A stretch of DNA of 64,000 nucleotides from JACKII01 sp963974445 (GCA_963974445.1 CAXBDI010000004.1:1-64000); one strand, 5' to 3'; shown: positions 53,868-62,910, counted from the stretch's first letter. Notes: a model not told the origin generated them from the letters alone. A program made the numbers and translations.

Positions 53868-53974
53868 GAGGGCGGTTTCGACGACGTCCGAGACGTCTTT
53901 GCCGGGCGCTGCAGCTTCAGCACCAACTCCACCAACTCATCCTTGCTGAGCTTCTCGAGGGCATCACGATCCAT
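53868..53974 (-). pseudogene. Right fragment of the DUF6444/IS66-like transposase start
   Basis: This copy has a natural-looking start, MDRDALEKLSKDELVELVL, then KLQRPAKTSRTSSKPPS, after which the sequence leaves the family (GERDLPRT). It is the second member of the 86-base direct repeat pair. The segment 53975-54146 beyond it holds no gene I can support. Confidence 0.75.
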
Positions 53975-54146
53975 CCATAGTGTGAATCACGAATTGCACG
54001 CCTGCGCAAGGGGGTGGGTAGTTACCTTGGAAGGATGGAGAGACAGTTGCTTCATTCAAGCAACCATTTGATTTATTGTCGAAAACCAGCGCCATCGCGG
54101 CGCAAGAAAAACGGCCAGAATGCATGATTCCGACCGTTTTGAAAAA

Positions 54147-54221
54147 TGGCTCCGCGGGTAGGATTCGAACCTACGACCGATCGGTTAACAGCCGATTGCT
54201 CTACCACTGAGCTACCGCGGA
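54147..54221 (-). tRNA. tRNA-Asn (anticodon GTT)
   Basis: The 75-base minus-strand sequence folds with acceptor TCCGCGG/CCGCGGA, D stem GCTC/GAGC, anticodon stem ATCGG/CCGAT with loop CTGTTAA (anticodon GTT) and T arm GTAGG-TTCGAAT-CCTAC. A GCCA end is encoded. It lies next to the accessory region, as tRNA genes often do. Confidence 0.95.
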
Positions 54222-54354
54222 CCAAGCGTTGGGGCTTAGGTGGAGGAGCGTCGCCTCCCTGCCGAACGAGCGCGCATACTAGTGCGCACCTGCGGCGTTG
54301 CCAAGCGCGAACTGGCGCCCGCAATGCCGCAGTTTTCAGATGCGAGTCTGATGC

Positions 54355-56100
54355 TTAAACGACCGGCACCCGCTTCGACGCCAGCATGGCCGGCGAGATC
54401 ACGTCGACGTCCAGCGGCACGCGCCAACGCTCGGTCTCCCGCACTGCGGGCGCTGCGTTCGGTAGCGGTGCGCCATCGAATTCGAAGCCCTCGTAGCCAT
54501 GGGATTGCACCTCATTACACTTCTGCACATAGACCGGAAAACCGCCGATATAGGGCATAAACACCCGCGGCCGACCCGGCACGTTCGCCCCCACATACCA
54601 GGAGGAGCAGGTGGAGCGCAGCGAGATCTCCGCCACTTCATTCACATGCTTGACCCAGTCGTCCTGGGCTTGCAAGGTCGGCTCGAAGGTCTCGGCACCG
54701 ATGTCGCGCATATGGGCGATGCAATCGATCATCCAGTCGGCGTGTTGCTCGATGGATTGGATCATGCTGGCCAGCACGCTGGGGCTGCCCGGGCCGGTGA
54801 TCATGAAGAAATTCGGGAAGCCGACAGAGGCGACGCCCAGATAGGTGCGCGGCCCGGCCTCCCACGCCTTCTTCAACGTCAGGCCGCCGCGGCCGCGGAT
54901 GTCGATCTTGTCGAACGAGCCGGTCATTGCGGCAAAGCCCGTCGCGCAAACGACGGCGTCCGCCGGATATTCGACGCCGTTGGTGACAACGCCGGTCGCG
55001 GTAAACCGCTCGATTGGATGCTCCGAGACATCAACCAGTTGCACATGCGGCAGGTTGTAGGTCTCGTAATAGCCGGTGTCGACGCACAGCCGCTTGCAGC
55101 CCAACACATTGTCGGGGCAGAGCAATTCCGCGGTCGCCGGGTCTTTGACCACGGCGCGGATCTTGTCCCGGGCGAAGTCTGCGACCGTGTCGTTAGAGGC
55201 TTCGTCGAACAACAGGTCGCCGAATGCGCCGAGGAACGGCAGGCCGCCACGCTCCCATGCCGCCTCATAGGCCCGCCGCCGTTCGTCCTCGGAGACGTCT
55301 AGCGCCGATTTGGTGTTGAACGGGAAGTAGAAGCCGGTTGGCCGCGCCCGCGCCTTTGCCCGCAGTTCCGGATAGGTCGCCTTGACCTCCGCCACCTTGG
55401 CTGGGTCCAATCTTTCGTTCCAGGCCGGCACGGTGTAGGCCGGCGTGCGCTGAAACACCGTCAGTTGCGCCGCTTGCTCGGCGATCAGTGGGATCGATTG
55501 GATGGCGGACGAACCGGTGCCGATGACGCAGACCTTCTGGCCATGGAAGTCTGCGCCCTCCTTCGGCCAATGACCGGTGTGGTAGATCGGCCCGTCGAAG
55601 TCGTCCATGCCGGCGAAGTCCGGGATGTTGGCCGCGGAGAGACAGCCGACCGCCATGATGCAGAACTGCGCCTCGATCCGGTCGCCCTGGTCGGTCTCCA
55701 CCAGCCAGCGCTTCGCCGTCTCATCGTAATGGGCGCTGGTTACGCGCGTGTTGAACTGGATATCCGGGCGCAGGTCGAAGCGGTCGGCGACGTGCTGGGC
55801 GTAGGCCAGGATTTCCGGCTGCGGCGCGTATTTCTCCGACCAGGTCCATTCCTGATCCAACTCCTCGGAGAAGGAATAGGAGTACTGCATGCTTTCGATA
55901 TCGCAGCGCGCGCCAGGGTAGCGGTTCCAGTACCAGGTGCCGCCAACATCGCTACCGGCCTCGAACACTTGCGCGGTGAAGCCCTGTTTGCGCAGGCAAT
56001 GCAGCATATACATGCCGCCGAACCCCGCGCCGACGACAACGGCATCAACGGTTCGGTCGACGGTTCGCTCTTGGCTTGGATCGATAACGGCGGCGTTCAT
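54355..56100 (-). CDS. Flavin monooxygenase, Baeyer-Villiger type
   Basis: The 581-residue enzyme has the FAD motif VVVGAGFGGMYML (21-33), the Baeyer-Villiger signature FDGPIYHTGHWP (168-179, FxGxxxHTxxW) and the NADPH motif VIGTGSSAIQ (192-201). It should insert oxygen beside a ketone to give an ester or lactone, using NADPH and oxygen. The early GGTWYWNRYPGARCDIES segment is typical of cyclohexanone-monooxygenase-like members. The natural ketone is unknown. It is followed, on the same strand upstream, by a PPOX-fold gene (62-base gap). Confidence 0.9.
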   Translation of the reverse strand: MNAAVIDPSQERTVDRTVDAVVVGAGFGGMYMLHCLRKQGFTAQVFEAGSDVGGTWYWNRYPGARCDIESMQYSYSFSEELDQEWTWSEKYAPQPEILAYAQHVADRFDLRPDIQFNTRVTSAHYDETAKRWLVETDQGDRIEAQFCIMAVGCLSAANIPDFAGMDDFDGPIYHTGHWPKEGADFHGQKVCVIGTGSSAIQSIPLIAEQAAQLTVFQRTPAYTVPAWNERLDPAKVAEVKATYPELRAKARARPTGFYFPFNTKSALDVSEDERRRAYEAAWERGGLPFLGAFGDLLFDEASNDTVADFARDKIRAVVKDPATAELLCPDNVLGCKRLCVDTGYYETYNLPHVQLVDVSEHPIERFTATGVVTNGVEYPADAVVCATGFAAMTGSFDKIDIRGRGGLTLKKAWEAGPRTYLGVASVGFPNFFMITGPGSPSVLASMIQSIEQHADWMIDCIAHMRDIGAETFEPTLQAQDDWVKHVNEVAEISLRSTCSSWYVGANVPGRPRVFMPYIGGFPVYVQKCNEVQSHGYEGFEFDGAPLPNAAPAVRETERWRVPLDVDVISPAMLASKRVPVV

Positions 56101-56162
56101 GGGCGTTTCTCCGAACGGTGCGGCTCAGTTTGAGGCAGATTGTTGCCATATCGCGGACGAAA

Positions 56163-56579
56163 TCAACCGTCGAGCCGGCCCCACCATGCCCATCGGGCAA
56201 TGCGAATGGCGATCACCGGCAGCGGCTCCAGCGCCATGCTACGGTATTGCCGGTATTTCTCGCGCAGCAATACCTGCGCCGCATCATGCTCTGGCCCCGT
56301 GTCCAAAACCTCCGCCGCGCCACGCACCATGACCCAGCCGAGTTGGTTCCAATCCTCGGCGTAGTGATCGGCGACCAAAGCCACCTGCGGATTCTCCATG
56401 ATATTGCGCACCCGCTTTAGAGGGCGGCTGCGATCTTTCGGCTTCTCGTCCACGGTGATGTAGAGCGAAGCCGCCGCCGGATCGAGTGTGAAGCAGACCG
56501 GGATCACGTGCGGAACGCCGCTAGCGTCGGCAGTGGCCAACCGCGCCACACGCTGGTTGGAGAGCCAAAGGCGTGCCAT
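56163..56579 (-). CDS. Pyridoxamine-5'-phosphate-oxidase-like (PPOX) protein
   Basis: The 138-residue split-barrel protein starts ARLWLSNQRVARLATADASGVPHVIPV and continues ITVDEKPKDRS, the NPQVALVADHYAEDWNQLGWVMVRG stretch and REKYRQY (quoted in parts). This matches the TIGR03668-type PPOX group, which binds FMN or F420. The start at 56579 has only AGAAAG nearby; the longer frame to 56735 overlaps the next gene's end and lacks family character. Its reaction is unknown. Confidence 0.75.
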   Translation of the reverse strand: MARLWLSNQRVARLATADASGVPHVIPVCFTLDPAAASLYITVDEKPKDRSRPLKRVRNIMENPQVALVADHYAEDWNQLGWVMVRGAAEVLDTGPEHDAAQVLLREKYRQYRSMALEPLPVIAIRIARWAWWGRLDG

Positions 56580-56679
56580 CTTTCTAGTAAACAATAGTGG
56601 CTCCGATATCGCACTGACCAACACTTGAAGTATTGGCAAAGGAATCCCTTTTGGCAAAACAGCAGAAAGGATCAGACAA

Positions 56680-58659
56680 TCAGGGCTGAATCGCTCGGAT
56701 AATCGGCGGTGCCACGAGTCCGGTACCCTGAGCACTCAAATGGTCGTCATCGGTATAAAGTGCATGCATCCCATCGCTAACGGCGCAGGTGAGCGATCCG
56801 CACAATAGGCGGTGCGGGTATATAACTTGCACACCTTGCATCGACTCTACTGTTGTGAGGGCGGCGAAAACTAAAGCCTGACGGCGATCGAATTCCTGCC
56901 GCGAGATAGCCGGAATAGTGTAACCTAGATGCGCAGCCCGAATCATCATCGACGGCACAGAATAGCTTACTTCCGGTGTCGGGCCAATAACAACGACCCG
57001 CACACCTGCCTCAGTCAGCCGCTTCACCGTTCGTCGAAGGGCAGCCGCGAATGCAATGACCTTTCCGCCCGCCTCATCGTCATAAAGTGTTTTGGGCAGG
57101 CCGCCATCGCCTGGTGCTCGCGCTTCAGAGGCCAAATTCGCCCATCGTCCACCGAGGACTACCAATGAGACGCGGCCATTAGCTGCCATTTGCAACACAA
57201 CCTTTTGCAGCTTTTGGCACTCGCCCCGGTTTTTGCGTTTCGAGGTGTGCACACCGATCAGAGGCGGGCAGTCCGGCATCGTCGCCATAACTCCGGTAAG
57301 GTCCGTGCCCTGCGCCAGCACTTCGCGATACATGCCGGCGTGAGAGTCGCCCCAAACCAGATAACTGATTTTGCCCGCTGCTTCACCAAAAGCACAGATC
57401 GATGCCTTGGGAACGATTGGTAAGCCGTTGCCGGGTTGGCAGACCACATTATTAACATAACGATCCGCTGCCAAGCTCGCCTGCATTTTCTGGGCTGCTG
57501 GGGTCATCCGGCTGGGAACCCCATCCGCCATTTGCAATGAGAGCGCTGCAGCCGCAATTATCCCCAAAGCTACTAACAGAGCAACAGCCGGGCGGACGTG
57601 CGGGTGACTACGTTGAGCCTCCCGGAACGGGCTCTCTAAGAAACGCCAACTCAACGCCGCCAGCCCCAAAGTTCCTGCCAGGATTAAAACGCTGGCTCGT
57701 GTGTCCAACTCATTTCCCGTAGCCATCGTGTAAAAGGTGATCATCGGCCAGTGGAACAAATAGGTCGAGTAAGATATCCGACCGAGAAACACCAAGGGGG
57801 ATGCCTGGAACAGGCGCCCGCCCAGACTTTCTGCTGGCAGCCCGGTTGCCAAGAAAACCGCCGCTGCACCCACCGGCAGCAAGGCGGCAACGCCAGGGAA
57901 CGGCGTATTGGTGTCAATCAACAGTGTCGCCGCAACAATTCCTGCAACCCCCAACCACGCTAGCAATTGGCGAAAGGGTAGATGGCGCCGACGGCGCCGC
58001 TCCCAGCAGGCGACGCACCCGCCGACGGCGATCTCCCAAAAGCGAGACATGGGCAAATAGAATGCGTGCCGCTCGTCCGACAGTCCATAAAGTGCGAACA
58101 AATTGTAGGCAAACGATAGCGCAACAATAACCGCTAGCACCGGCAACAACCGCTCGATTGCCTGCCGCCGCATCAGCAATAGAACCAGAAAAGGGGCGGT
58201 CAGGTAAAATTGCTCTTCCACACCCAGCGACCAGGTGTGAACGAGAGGTATCTCCCGGGCGCTATCGCCAAAATATTGAAAGCGATCATTGAAGTAAAAA
58301 TTCGAGACGGAGAATACGGCAGACAGAGCACTGTCGCCGAATTCAGCATACTGCGCAGGTGTCATCAGCCACCAACCGAGCCCCATACTGGCAAGTATGG
58401 TCGCACCGAGTGCGGGTAGGATGCGGCAGATGCGACGCCGCCAAAAAGCGCGCAATGAAAAGCGACCGGCGGCTACATCCTGCAGCACGGTGCGAAAGAT
58501 AACATAGCCCGAAATTACGAAAAACACATCGACTCCGACGAAGCCGCCCGAGACAATACCAATATCTAAATGGAACAAAAAGACGATCAGAACAGCGACC
58601 GCTCGGAGCGTATCCACGTCCGCGCGATACCCGGAAGGAGGTTCACTTGCCCCCCTCAT
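56680..58659 (-). CDS. OafA/YrhL-like acyltransferase with SGNH domain
   Basis: The 659-residue membrane enzyme O-acylates a surface sugar or polymer. The N-terminal acyltransferase-3 part has about ten helices, starting DVDTLRAVAVLIVFLFHLD with the catalytic His and then the FFVISGYVIF segment and FYLTAPFLVL. The periplasmic C-terminal domain (from about 410) has SYLVWGDSHAGMYREV, the serine of an SGNH hydrolase, and late YTDDDHLS. Base composition is more AT-rich than its neighbours. It follows leuD by 71 bases, where leuB often sits, and suggests an inserted gene. Confidence 0.85.
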   Translation of the reverse strand: MRGASEPPSGYRADVDTLRAVAVLIVFLFHLDIGIVSGGFVGVDVFFVISGYVIFRTVLQDVAAGRFSLRAFWRRRICRILPALGATILASMGLGWWLMTPAQYAEFGDSALSAVFSVSNFYFNDRFQYFGDSAREIPLVHTWSLGVEEQFYLTAPFLVLLLMRRQAIERLLPVLAVIVALSFAYNLFALYGLSDERHAFYLPMSRFWEIAVGGCVACWERRRRRHLPFRQLLAWLGVAGIVAATLLIDTNTPFPGVAALLPVGAAAVFLATGLPAESLGGRLFQASPLVFLGRISYSTYLFHWPMITFYTMATGNELDTRASVLILAGTLGLAALSWRFLESPFREAQRSHPHVRPAVALLVALGIIAAAALSLQMADGVPSRMTPAAQKMQASLAADRYVNNVVCQPGNGLPIVPKASICAFGEAAGKISYLVWGDSHAGMYREVLAQGTDLTGVMATMPDCPPLIGVHTSKRKNRGECQKLQKVVLQMAANGRVSLVVLGGRWANLASEARAPGDGGLPKTLYDDEAGGKVIAFAAALRRTVKRLTEAGVRVVVIGPTPEVSYSVPSMMIRAAHLGYTIPAISRQEFDRRQALVFAALTTVESMQGVQVIYPHRLLCGSLTCAVSDGMHALYTDDDHLSAQGTGLVAPPIIRAIQP

Positions 58660-58730
58660 GCTTTTATTTTCCCATTAGGAGCCAACAGAAACTATACCTA
58701 CTGGCGCCACATATGTCAGGGTAAGCGAGA

Positions 58731-59354
58731 TCACTCCGCCGCGATGCTGGGCGCCCAAGGCCGGACTTGGTTGTCTTTGCCTTCGAAGCTGTCGATGTTC
58801 GGGCGCTTCTTCATGGTCAGACCGATGTCGTCGAGGCCGTTCAGCAGGCAGTGCTTGCGGAAGGGATCGACGTCGAACTTCACCTTCTCGCCACTCGGGC
58901 GGGTGATCTCCTGCGCCTCCAGATCGACGGTCAGGCGGGCGTTTGCGCCCTTACGAGCGTCCTCCATCAACTCGTCGACGATCTCTTTCGGCAGCTTGAT
59001 CAACAGCATGCCGTTCTTGAAGCTGTTGTTGAAAAAGATGTCGGCGAAGTCGGTGCCGATCACGCATTTAATGCCAAAATCGGTCAACGCCCAGGGCGCA
59101 TGCTCTCGGCTAGAACCGCAGCCAAAATTGTCGCCGACCACCAGAATTTCCGACTTGCGGTATGCGTCCTGGTTCAGCACAAAGCCCAGCTTTTCGCTCC
59201 CGTCGTCGTTATAGCGCTGGTCATTGAACAGACTCTTGCCGAGGCCGGCGCGCTGAATCGTCTTCAGGAACCGCGCCGGGATGATCTTGTCGGTATCGAT
59301 ATTCTGCGCCGGCATCGGGGCGGCGACGCCGGTAAAATTCTCGAATTTTTTCAT
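58731..59354 (-). CDS. leuD: 3-isopropylmalate dehydratase small subunit
   Basis: LeuD (207 residues) completes the leucine-pathway isomerase with LeuC, converting 2- to 3-isopropylmalate. It has the swivel-domain motifs MPAQNIDTDKIIPARFLK, VVGDNFGCGSSREHAPWAL and VIGTDFADIFFNNSFKNGML. It lies 21 bases after the small acidic gene and belongs to the leuC transcript. No leuB is adjacent. Confidence 0.96.
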   Translation of the reverse strand: MKKFENFTGVAAPMPAQNIDTDKIIPARFLKTIQRAGLGKSLFNDQRYNDDGSEKLGFVLNQDAYRKSEILVVGDNFGCGSSREHAPWALTDFGIKCVIGTDFADIFFNNSFKNGMLLIKLPKEIVDELMEDARKGANARLTVDLEAQEITRPSGEKVKFDVDPFRKHCLLNGLDDIGLTMKKRPNIDSFEGKDNQVRPWAPSIAAE

Positions 59355-59375
59355 GGCTCAAGCAACTCCGAACGG

Positions 59376-59567
59376 CTAGTTCAGCAGGTCTTCTTCGCTC
59401 TCATAAAGCGCGATGAAGTGCGGCAGATGGATGGCATCGATTTGGGTGTAGCGACCGGTCTTGGCATCGCGGTAGTAGAGATCGCCGAGTACGTCGTCGT
59501 CCTCATAGTCCTCGTCGTCTTCGTCCAGCCAATCGAAATCGATATCCGCTACGACGGGTGGGGTCAT
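59376..59567 (-). CDS. Small acidic protein between leuC and leuD, 63 aa
   Basis: The 63-residue protein begins MTPPVVADIDFDWL, continues through a run of Asp and Glu (DEDDEDYEDDDV), then YYRDAKTGRYTQIDAIHLPHF and a final ESEEDLLN. Its ATG overlaps the leuC stop (ATGA). It has no signal or membrane segment. I do not recognise the family. Coupling between two subunit genes suggests a role with the isomerase, such as a chaperone or iron-sulfur delivery factor, but this is inference. Confidence 0.7.
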   Translation of the reverse strand: MTPPVVADIDFDWLDEDDEDYEDDDVLGDLYYRDAKTGRYTQIDAIHLPHFIALYESEEDLLN

Positions 59568-60973
59568 GAGAGAAATTCCCTTACGTCTGCCAAGTGGCCG
59601 GTGATGGCCGCCGCCGCCGCCATGGCGGGGCTAACCAGGTGGGTGCGTCCGCCAGGGCCTTGCCGGCCCTCGAAGTTGCGGTTCGAGGTGGAGGCCGAGC
59701 GTTCGCCCGGCCGCAGTTTGTCGTCATTCATCGCCAGGCACATAGAGCAGCCGGGCTCCCGCCATTCGAAGCCGGCCTCGACCAGGATTTTGTCCAGCCC
59801 TTCCTGCTCCGCCTGCTCTTTGACCAAGCCGGAGCCGGGCACGATCAGCGCGCGCACGCTGTCGGCCACCTTGCGACCCTTGGCGATAGCGGCAACGGCG
59901 CGGATGTCCTCGATCCGGCCATTGGTGCAGGAGCCGACGAAGACGGTATCCACCTTCACATCGGTCAACTTCTGGCCGGCCTGCAAGCCCATGTACTCAA
60001 TGGAGCGTTGCAGGGCATTGCGGCGGTCCTCGTCGGCGATGGCAGACGGGTCCGGCACCGATTCGGTGATTGGCAGAGCATCCTCCGGGCTGGTGCCCCA
60101 GGTGACGTAAGGAATGATCTCAGCAGCATCGAGTACAACCTCTTTATCGTACTTCGCGCCTTGGTCGGAGGGCAGCGTTTTCCAATAGCTGACCGCCGCA
60201 TCCCAGGCAGCGCCCTTCGGCGCATAGGGGCGGCCCTTCAAGTACTCGAAAGTGGTCTCGTCCGGGGCGATCATGCCGGCGCGGGCACCGGCCTCGATGG
60301 ACATGTTGCAGACCGTCATCCGGCCTTCCATCGACAGGTCGCGGATGGCCTCGCCAGCGAACTCGATCACGTGGCCCGTGCCACCGGCGGTGCCAATTTT
60401 GCCGATGATTGCCAGGATAAGGTCCTTGGCGGTCGTGCCGGCGGGCGGCTTGCCGTTGACGGTGACGCGCATGTTCTTCGCCGGACGCTGGATAAGCGTC
60501 TGGGTCGCCATGACGTGCTCCACCTCGGACGTGCCGATACCGAACGCCAAGCCGCCGAAGGCGCCATGCGTCGCCGTGTGGCTGTCGCCGCAGACAACGG
60601 TCATGCCGGGCTGAGTCAGGCCCTGCTCTGGCCCGATGATATGGACGATGCCCTGGCGGATATCGTTGATTGCGAAGTAAGGGACGCCGAACTCTTTGAC
60701 GTTCTTCTCCAGCGTCTCGACTTGAATGCGCGACTCATCGTTCTCAATACGACCGCCGCGATTGACGGTCGGCACGTTGTGGTCGGCCACGGCCAGGGTC
60801 TTGTCCGGACGGCGCAGCTTGCGGCCAGCAGCGCGCAGACCCTCGAAAGCCTGCGGGCTGGTCACTTCGTGCACCAGATGCAGATCGATGTAGATCAGGC
60901 AGGTGCCGTCTTCTTGGGTCGCGACCAGGTGGTTTTGCCAAATCTTGTCGAACAGGGTGCGCGGGGACGCCAT
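59564..60973 (-). CDS. leuC: 3-isopropylmalate dehydratase large subunit
   Basis: LeuC (469 residues) carries the [4Fe-4S] cluster of the isomerase. Motifs are VHEVTSPQAFEGLR, VCGDSHTATHGAFGGLAFGIGTSEVEHV (in part), the cluster cysteine in FVGSCTNGRIED and the CxxC of EPGCSMCLAMN. The ATG at 60973 has GGAG 9 bases upstream; two further upstream ATGs lie on or too close to that site. Confidence 0.96.
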   Translation of the reverse strand: MASPRTLFDKIWQNHLVATQEDGTCLIYIDLHLVHEVTSPQAFEGLRAAGRKLRRPDKTLAVADHNVPTVNRGGRIENDESRIQVETLEKNVKEFGVPYFAINDIRQGIVHIIGPEQGLTQPGMTVVCGDSHTATHGAFGGLAFGIGTSEVEHVMATQTLIQRPAKNMRVTVNGKPPAGTTAKDLILAIIGKIGTAGGTGHVIEFAGEAIRDLSMEGRMTVCNMSIEAGARAGMIAPDETTFEYLKGRPYAPKGAAWDAAVSYWKTLPSDQGAKYDKEVVLDAAEIIPYVTWGTSPEDALPITESVPDPSAIADEDRRNALQRSIEYMGLQAGQKLTDVKVDTVFVGSCTNGRIEDIRAVAAIAKGRKVADSVRALIVPGSGLVKEQAEQEGLDKILVEAGFEWREPGCSMCLAMNDDKLRPGERSASTSNRNFEGRQGPGGRTHLVSPAMAAAAAITGHLADVREFLS

Positions 60974-61105
60974 CGCCATCTTCTCCATTCAAGGCTACAC
61001 ATAGCCGCCAAAGGTCAGGAGCCTAGCCTTAGAGGCGCCCGACGTTACAAGCAAGTTTACCTGCCGAACAAGGCCAATCTTGAGCGGCAGTCCGGCGAGG
61101 CCGGT

Positions 61106-61540
61106 TTAGTCGGCAGCGCCACCCTCGGCTTCGGCCTGGGCAGCACGCGCTGCGGCTTTTTCCGCCATCGCATTGCGCGACGCGCGGCTGCGCTCGGCAA
61201 TACGCGCCGACTTCCCGCGACGCTCACGCAGATAGTAGAGTTTCGCCCGGCGCACCCGGCCCTGGCGCACCACATCGATGGACTCGATATTCGGCGAATA
61301 CAGCGGGAACACGCGCTCCACACCCTCACCGGACGAGATCTTGCGCACGGTGAAGGAGGAGCTGATGCCGGCGCTCTTGCGTCCAATACAGACGCCCTCA
61401 TAGGCCTGCACGCGCTCGCGCGTGCCCTCGACGACCTTGTAGTTGACCCGGACGGTGTCGCCCGGGCGAAACTCTGGAACCGGGCGCTCCGACGTCAGTT
61501 TCTTGATATTGGCAGCGTCGATTTGCTGAATAATGTTCAT
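61106..61540 (-). CDS. rplS: 50S ribosomal protein L19
   Basis: L19 (144 residues) sits at the subunit interface. The sequence MNIIQQIDAANI, FRPGDTVRVNYKV, ERVQAYEGVCIGRK, SSFTVRKISSGEGVERVFPLYSP (in parts) and RRAKLYYLRERRGKSARI is canonical. An alanine- and glutamate-rich tail is an extension common in this class. It follows trmD by 25 bases in the usual rpsP-rimM-trmD-rplS order. Confidence 0.97.
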   Translation of the reverse strand: MNIIQQIDAANIKKLTSERPVPEFRPGDTVRVNYKVVEGTRERVQAYEGVCIGRKSAGISSSFTVRKISSGEGVERVFPLYSPNIESIDVVRQGRVRRAKLYYLRERRGKSARIAERSRASRNAMAEKAAARAAQAEAEGGAAD

Positions 61541-61565
61541 GATAATAGGACCTATCTTTCTCGAG

Positions 61566-62270
61566 TTAACCGGTGGCCGCCGCAGCACCGCCGTAGGCCG
61601 ACCACAGGTCGGGCCGACGCGCTTTGGTGATGGCTTCAGCCTGGGCCAGCCGCCAGCGGGCGATGGCCGCGTGATTGCCGGAGAGCAGTACATCCGGCAC
61701 GTGCCGGCCGTTCCACTCTGCGGGCCGTGTGTAATGCGGGTACTCCAGGAGCCCGCGCTCAAAACTTTCCTCTGCCAGCGATTTCGGCGCACCCAGAACA
61801 CCTGGCAGCAACCGCACGCAGGCATCCAGCATGGCCAGCGCCGCGACCTCACCGCCGGAAAGGACGAAATCGCCGAGGCTGATCTCCTCCAACTCCCGCG
61901 CCTCAATCAGCCGCTGGTCGATCCCTTCATAGCGGCCACAGAGCAACGTGACCGCAGGCTCCGCCGCCAATTCCTTGGCCCGTGCCTGAGTGAGTGGCGC
62001 ACCGCGCGGGCTGAGGTAGATTACCGGCCCCCGCTTGTCCGCCGCTTCCTCCAGCGCGCGATCCAGCACGTCGGCCCGCATCACCATGCCGGCGCCGCCG
62101 CCGAACGGCGTGTCGTCGACACTTGCATGCTTGTCCATAGCAAAGCCGCGAATATCGACCGCGTCCAATGCCCAATCGCCGCGCGCCAACGCCTTGCCCG
62201 CCAACGAGTGGCCAAGCGGTCCCGGAAACATCTCCGGGAATAAGGTGAGGACGACGGCGCGCCAGATCAT
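61566..62270 (-). CDS. trmD: tRNA (guanine-N1)-methyltransferase
   Basis: TrmD methylates G37 of tRNAs to prevent frameshifting. The 234-residue SPOUT enzyme has LTLFPEMFPGPL, the DDTPFGGGAGMVMR loop, YLSPRGAPLTQ, the LLCGRYEGIDQR knot and SLGDFVLSGGEVAA. The start overlaps the rimM stop by 4 bases. Confidence 0.97.
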   Translation of the reverse strand: MIWRAVVLTLFPEMFPGPLGHSLAGKALARGDWALDAVDIRGFAMDKHASVDDTPFGGGAGMVMRADVLDRALEEAADKRGPVIYLSPRGAPLTQARAKELAAEPAVTLLCGRYEGIDQRLIEARELEEISLGDFVLSGGEVAALAMLDACVRLLPGVLGAPKSLAEESFERGLLEYPHYTRPAEWNGRHVPDVLLSGNHAAIARWRLAQAEAITKARRPDLWSAYGGAAAATG

Positions 62271-62857
62271 GATACGTCGCCTTCACTCGAATCCGCCGCG
62301 GGGTCGTCCAACAAGCCCGGTGGCGGCTCCACCACCAGCCTGCCGCTGGCAATATCCACCTCCGGCACAATGGCCAGGGTGAACGGCACCAGCAAAGTCT
62401 TGCCGTCAGCGGTCCCGGTCAGCTCCAGCGTGTCGCCTGCGCCGAAGTCGTAGACCGCCTGCACCGTGCCAAGCCGGGTGCCATCGCGCAGAGCCGCATC
62501 GAGGCCGATCAGATCGGCATGATAGTACTCGTCCGCATCATCGGTCGGCGGCAAAGCAGAGCGTTCGACATAGAGCCGAGTGCCGCGCATCGCCTCCGCC
62601 TGGTTGCGGTCGGCGACCCCTTCGATCCGGGCGAGCAGCATCGCCTTTTGCTGGCCGATCAGGTCCACCGCAAACTGGTGATGGCCATCGGCGTCGGTCA
62701 GCGGGCCGTAGGCGACGCAGTCCTCCGGCACGGCGGTGAAGGGCTTCAGACGCACCACGCCTCTCACCCCATGCGCACCGGCGACCGCCGCGACGCAGAT
62801 ACGCGCCGCCGGTTCCGCTGCCGTTTTGCTGTGGGGAGAAACCCGTTGTTCCGTCAT
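62267..62857 (-). CDS. rimM: Ribosome maturation factor RimM
   Basis: RimM (196 residues) helps assemble the 30S head with S19. It has the N-terminal AGAHGVRGVVRLKPF barrel, IEGVADRNQAEAMRGTRLYV and the C-terminal PRC-like VDIASGRLVVEPPPGLLD. The ATG at 62857 is taken; a GTG three codons upstream is an alternative, and neither has a strong ribosome-binding site. Confidence 0.94.
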   Translation of the reverse strand: MTEQRVSPHSKTAAEPAARICVAAVAGAHGVRGVVRLKPFTAVPEDCVAYGPLTDADGHHQFAVDLIGQQKAMLLARIEGVADRNQAEAMRGTRLYVERSALPPTDDADEYYHADLIGLDAALRDGTRLGTVQAVYDFGAGDTLELTGTADGKTLLVPFTLAIVPEVDIASGRLVVEPPPGLLDDPAADSSEGDVS

Positions 62858-62910
62858 TGCCAACACCGTGACCGGGACCTTGTCTTGAGCCTGCCTGTCA
62901 GGAGAGCCAA

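Larger units (their letters stand above)
48549..53974. mobile_element. Accessory region of broken insertion sequences bounded by 86-bp direct repeats
   Basis: Two copies of an 86-base stretch (48565-48650 and 53868-53953, 83 identical positions by eye) lie in the same orientation. Between them are parts of IS66, an integrase-type element, IS21 and IS5, and one intact alcohol dehydrogenase gene. No complete transposase remains. The arrangement suggests repeated insertion into the same site followed by deletion. Each part is listed separately. Confidence 0.75.

Noticed and set aside
54146..54358. Plus-strand open frame over tRNA-Asn
   Set aside because: Its peptide is the familiar read-through of a tRNA gene on the opposite strand and is not a protein gene.
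59594..61630. 678-codon plus-strand frame opposite leuC and rplS
   Set aside because: It spans two well-supported genes on the other strand and shows no recognisable protein features.
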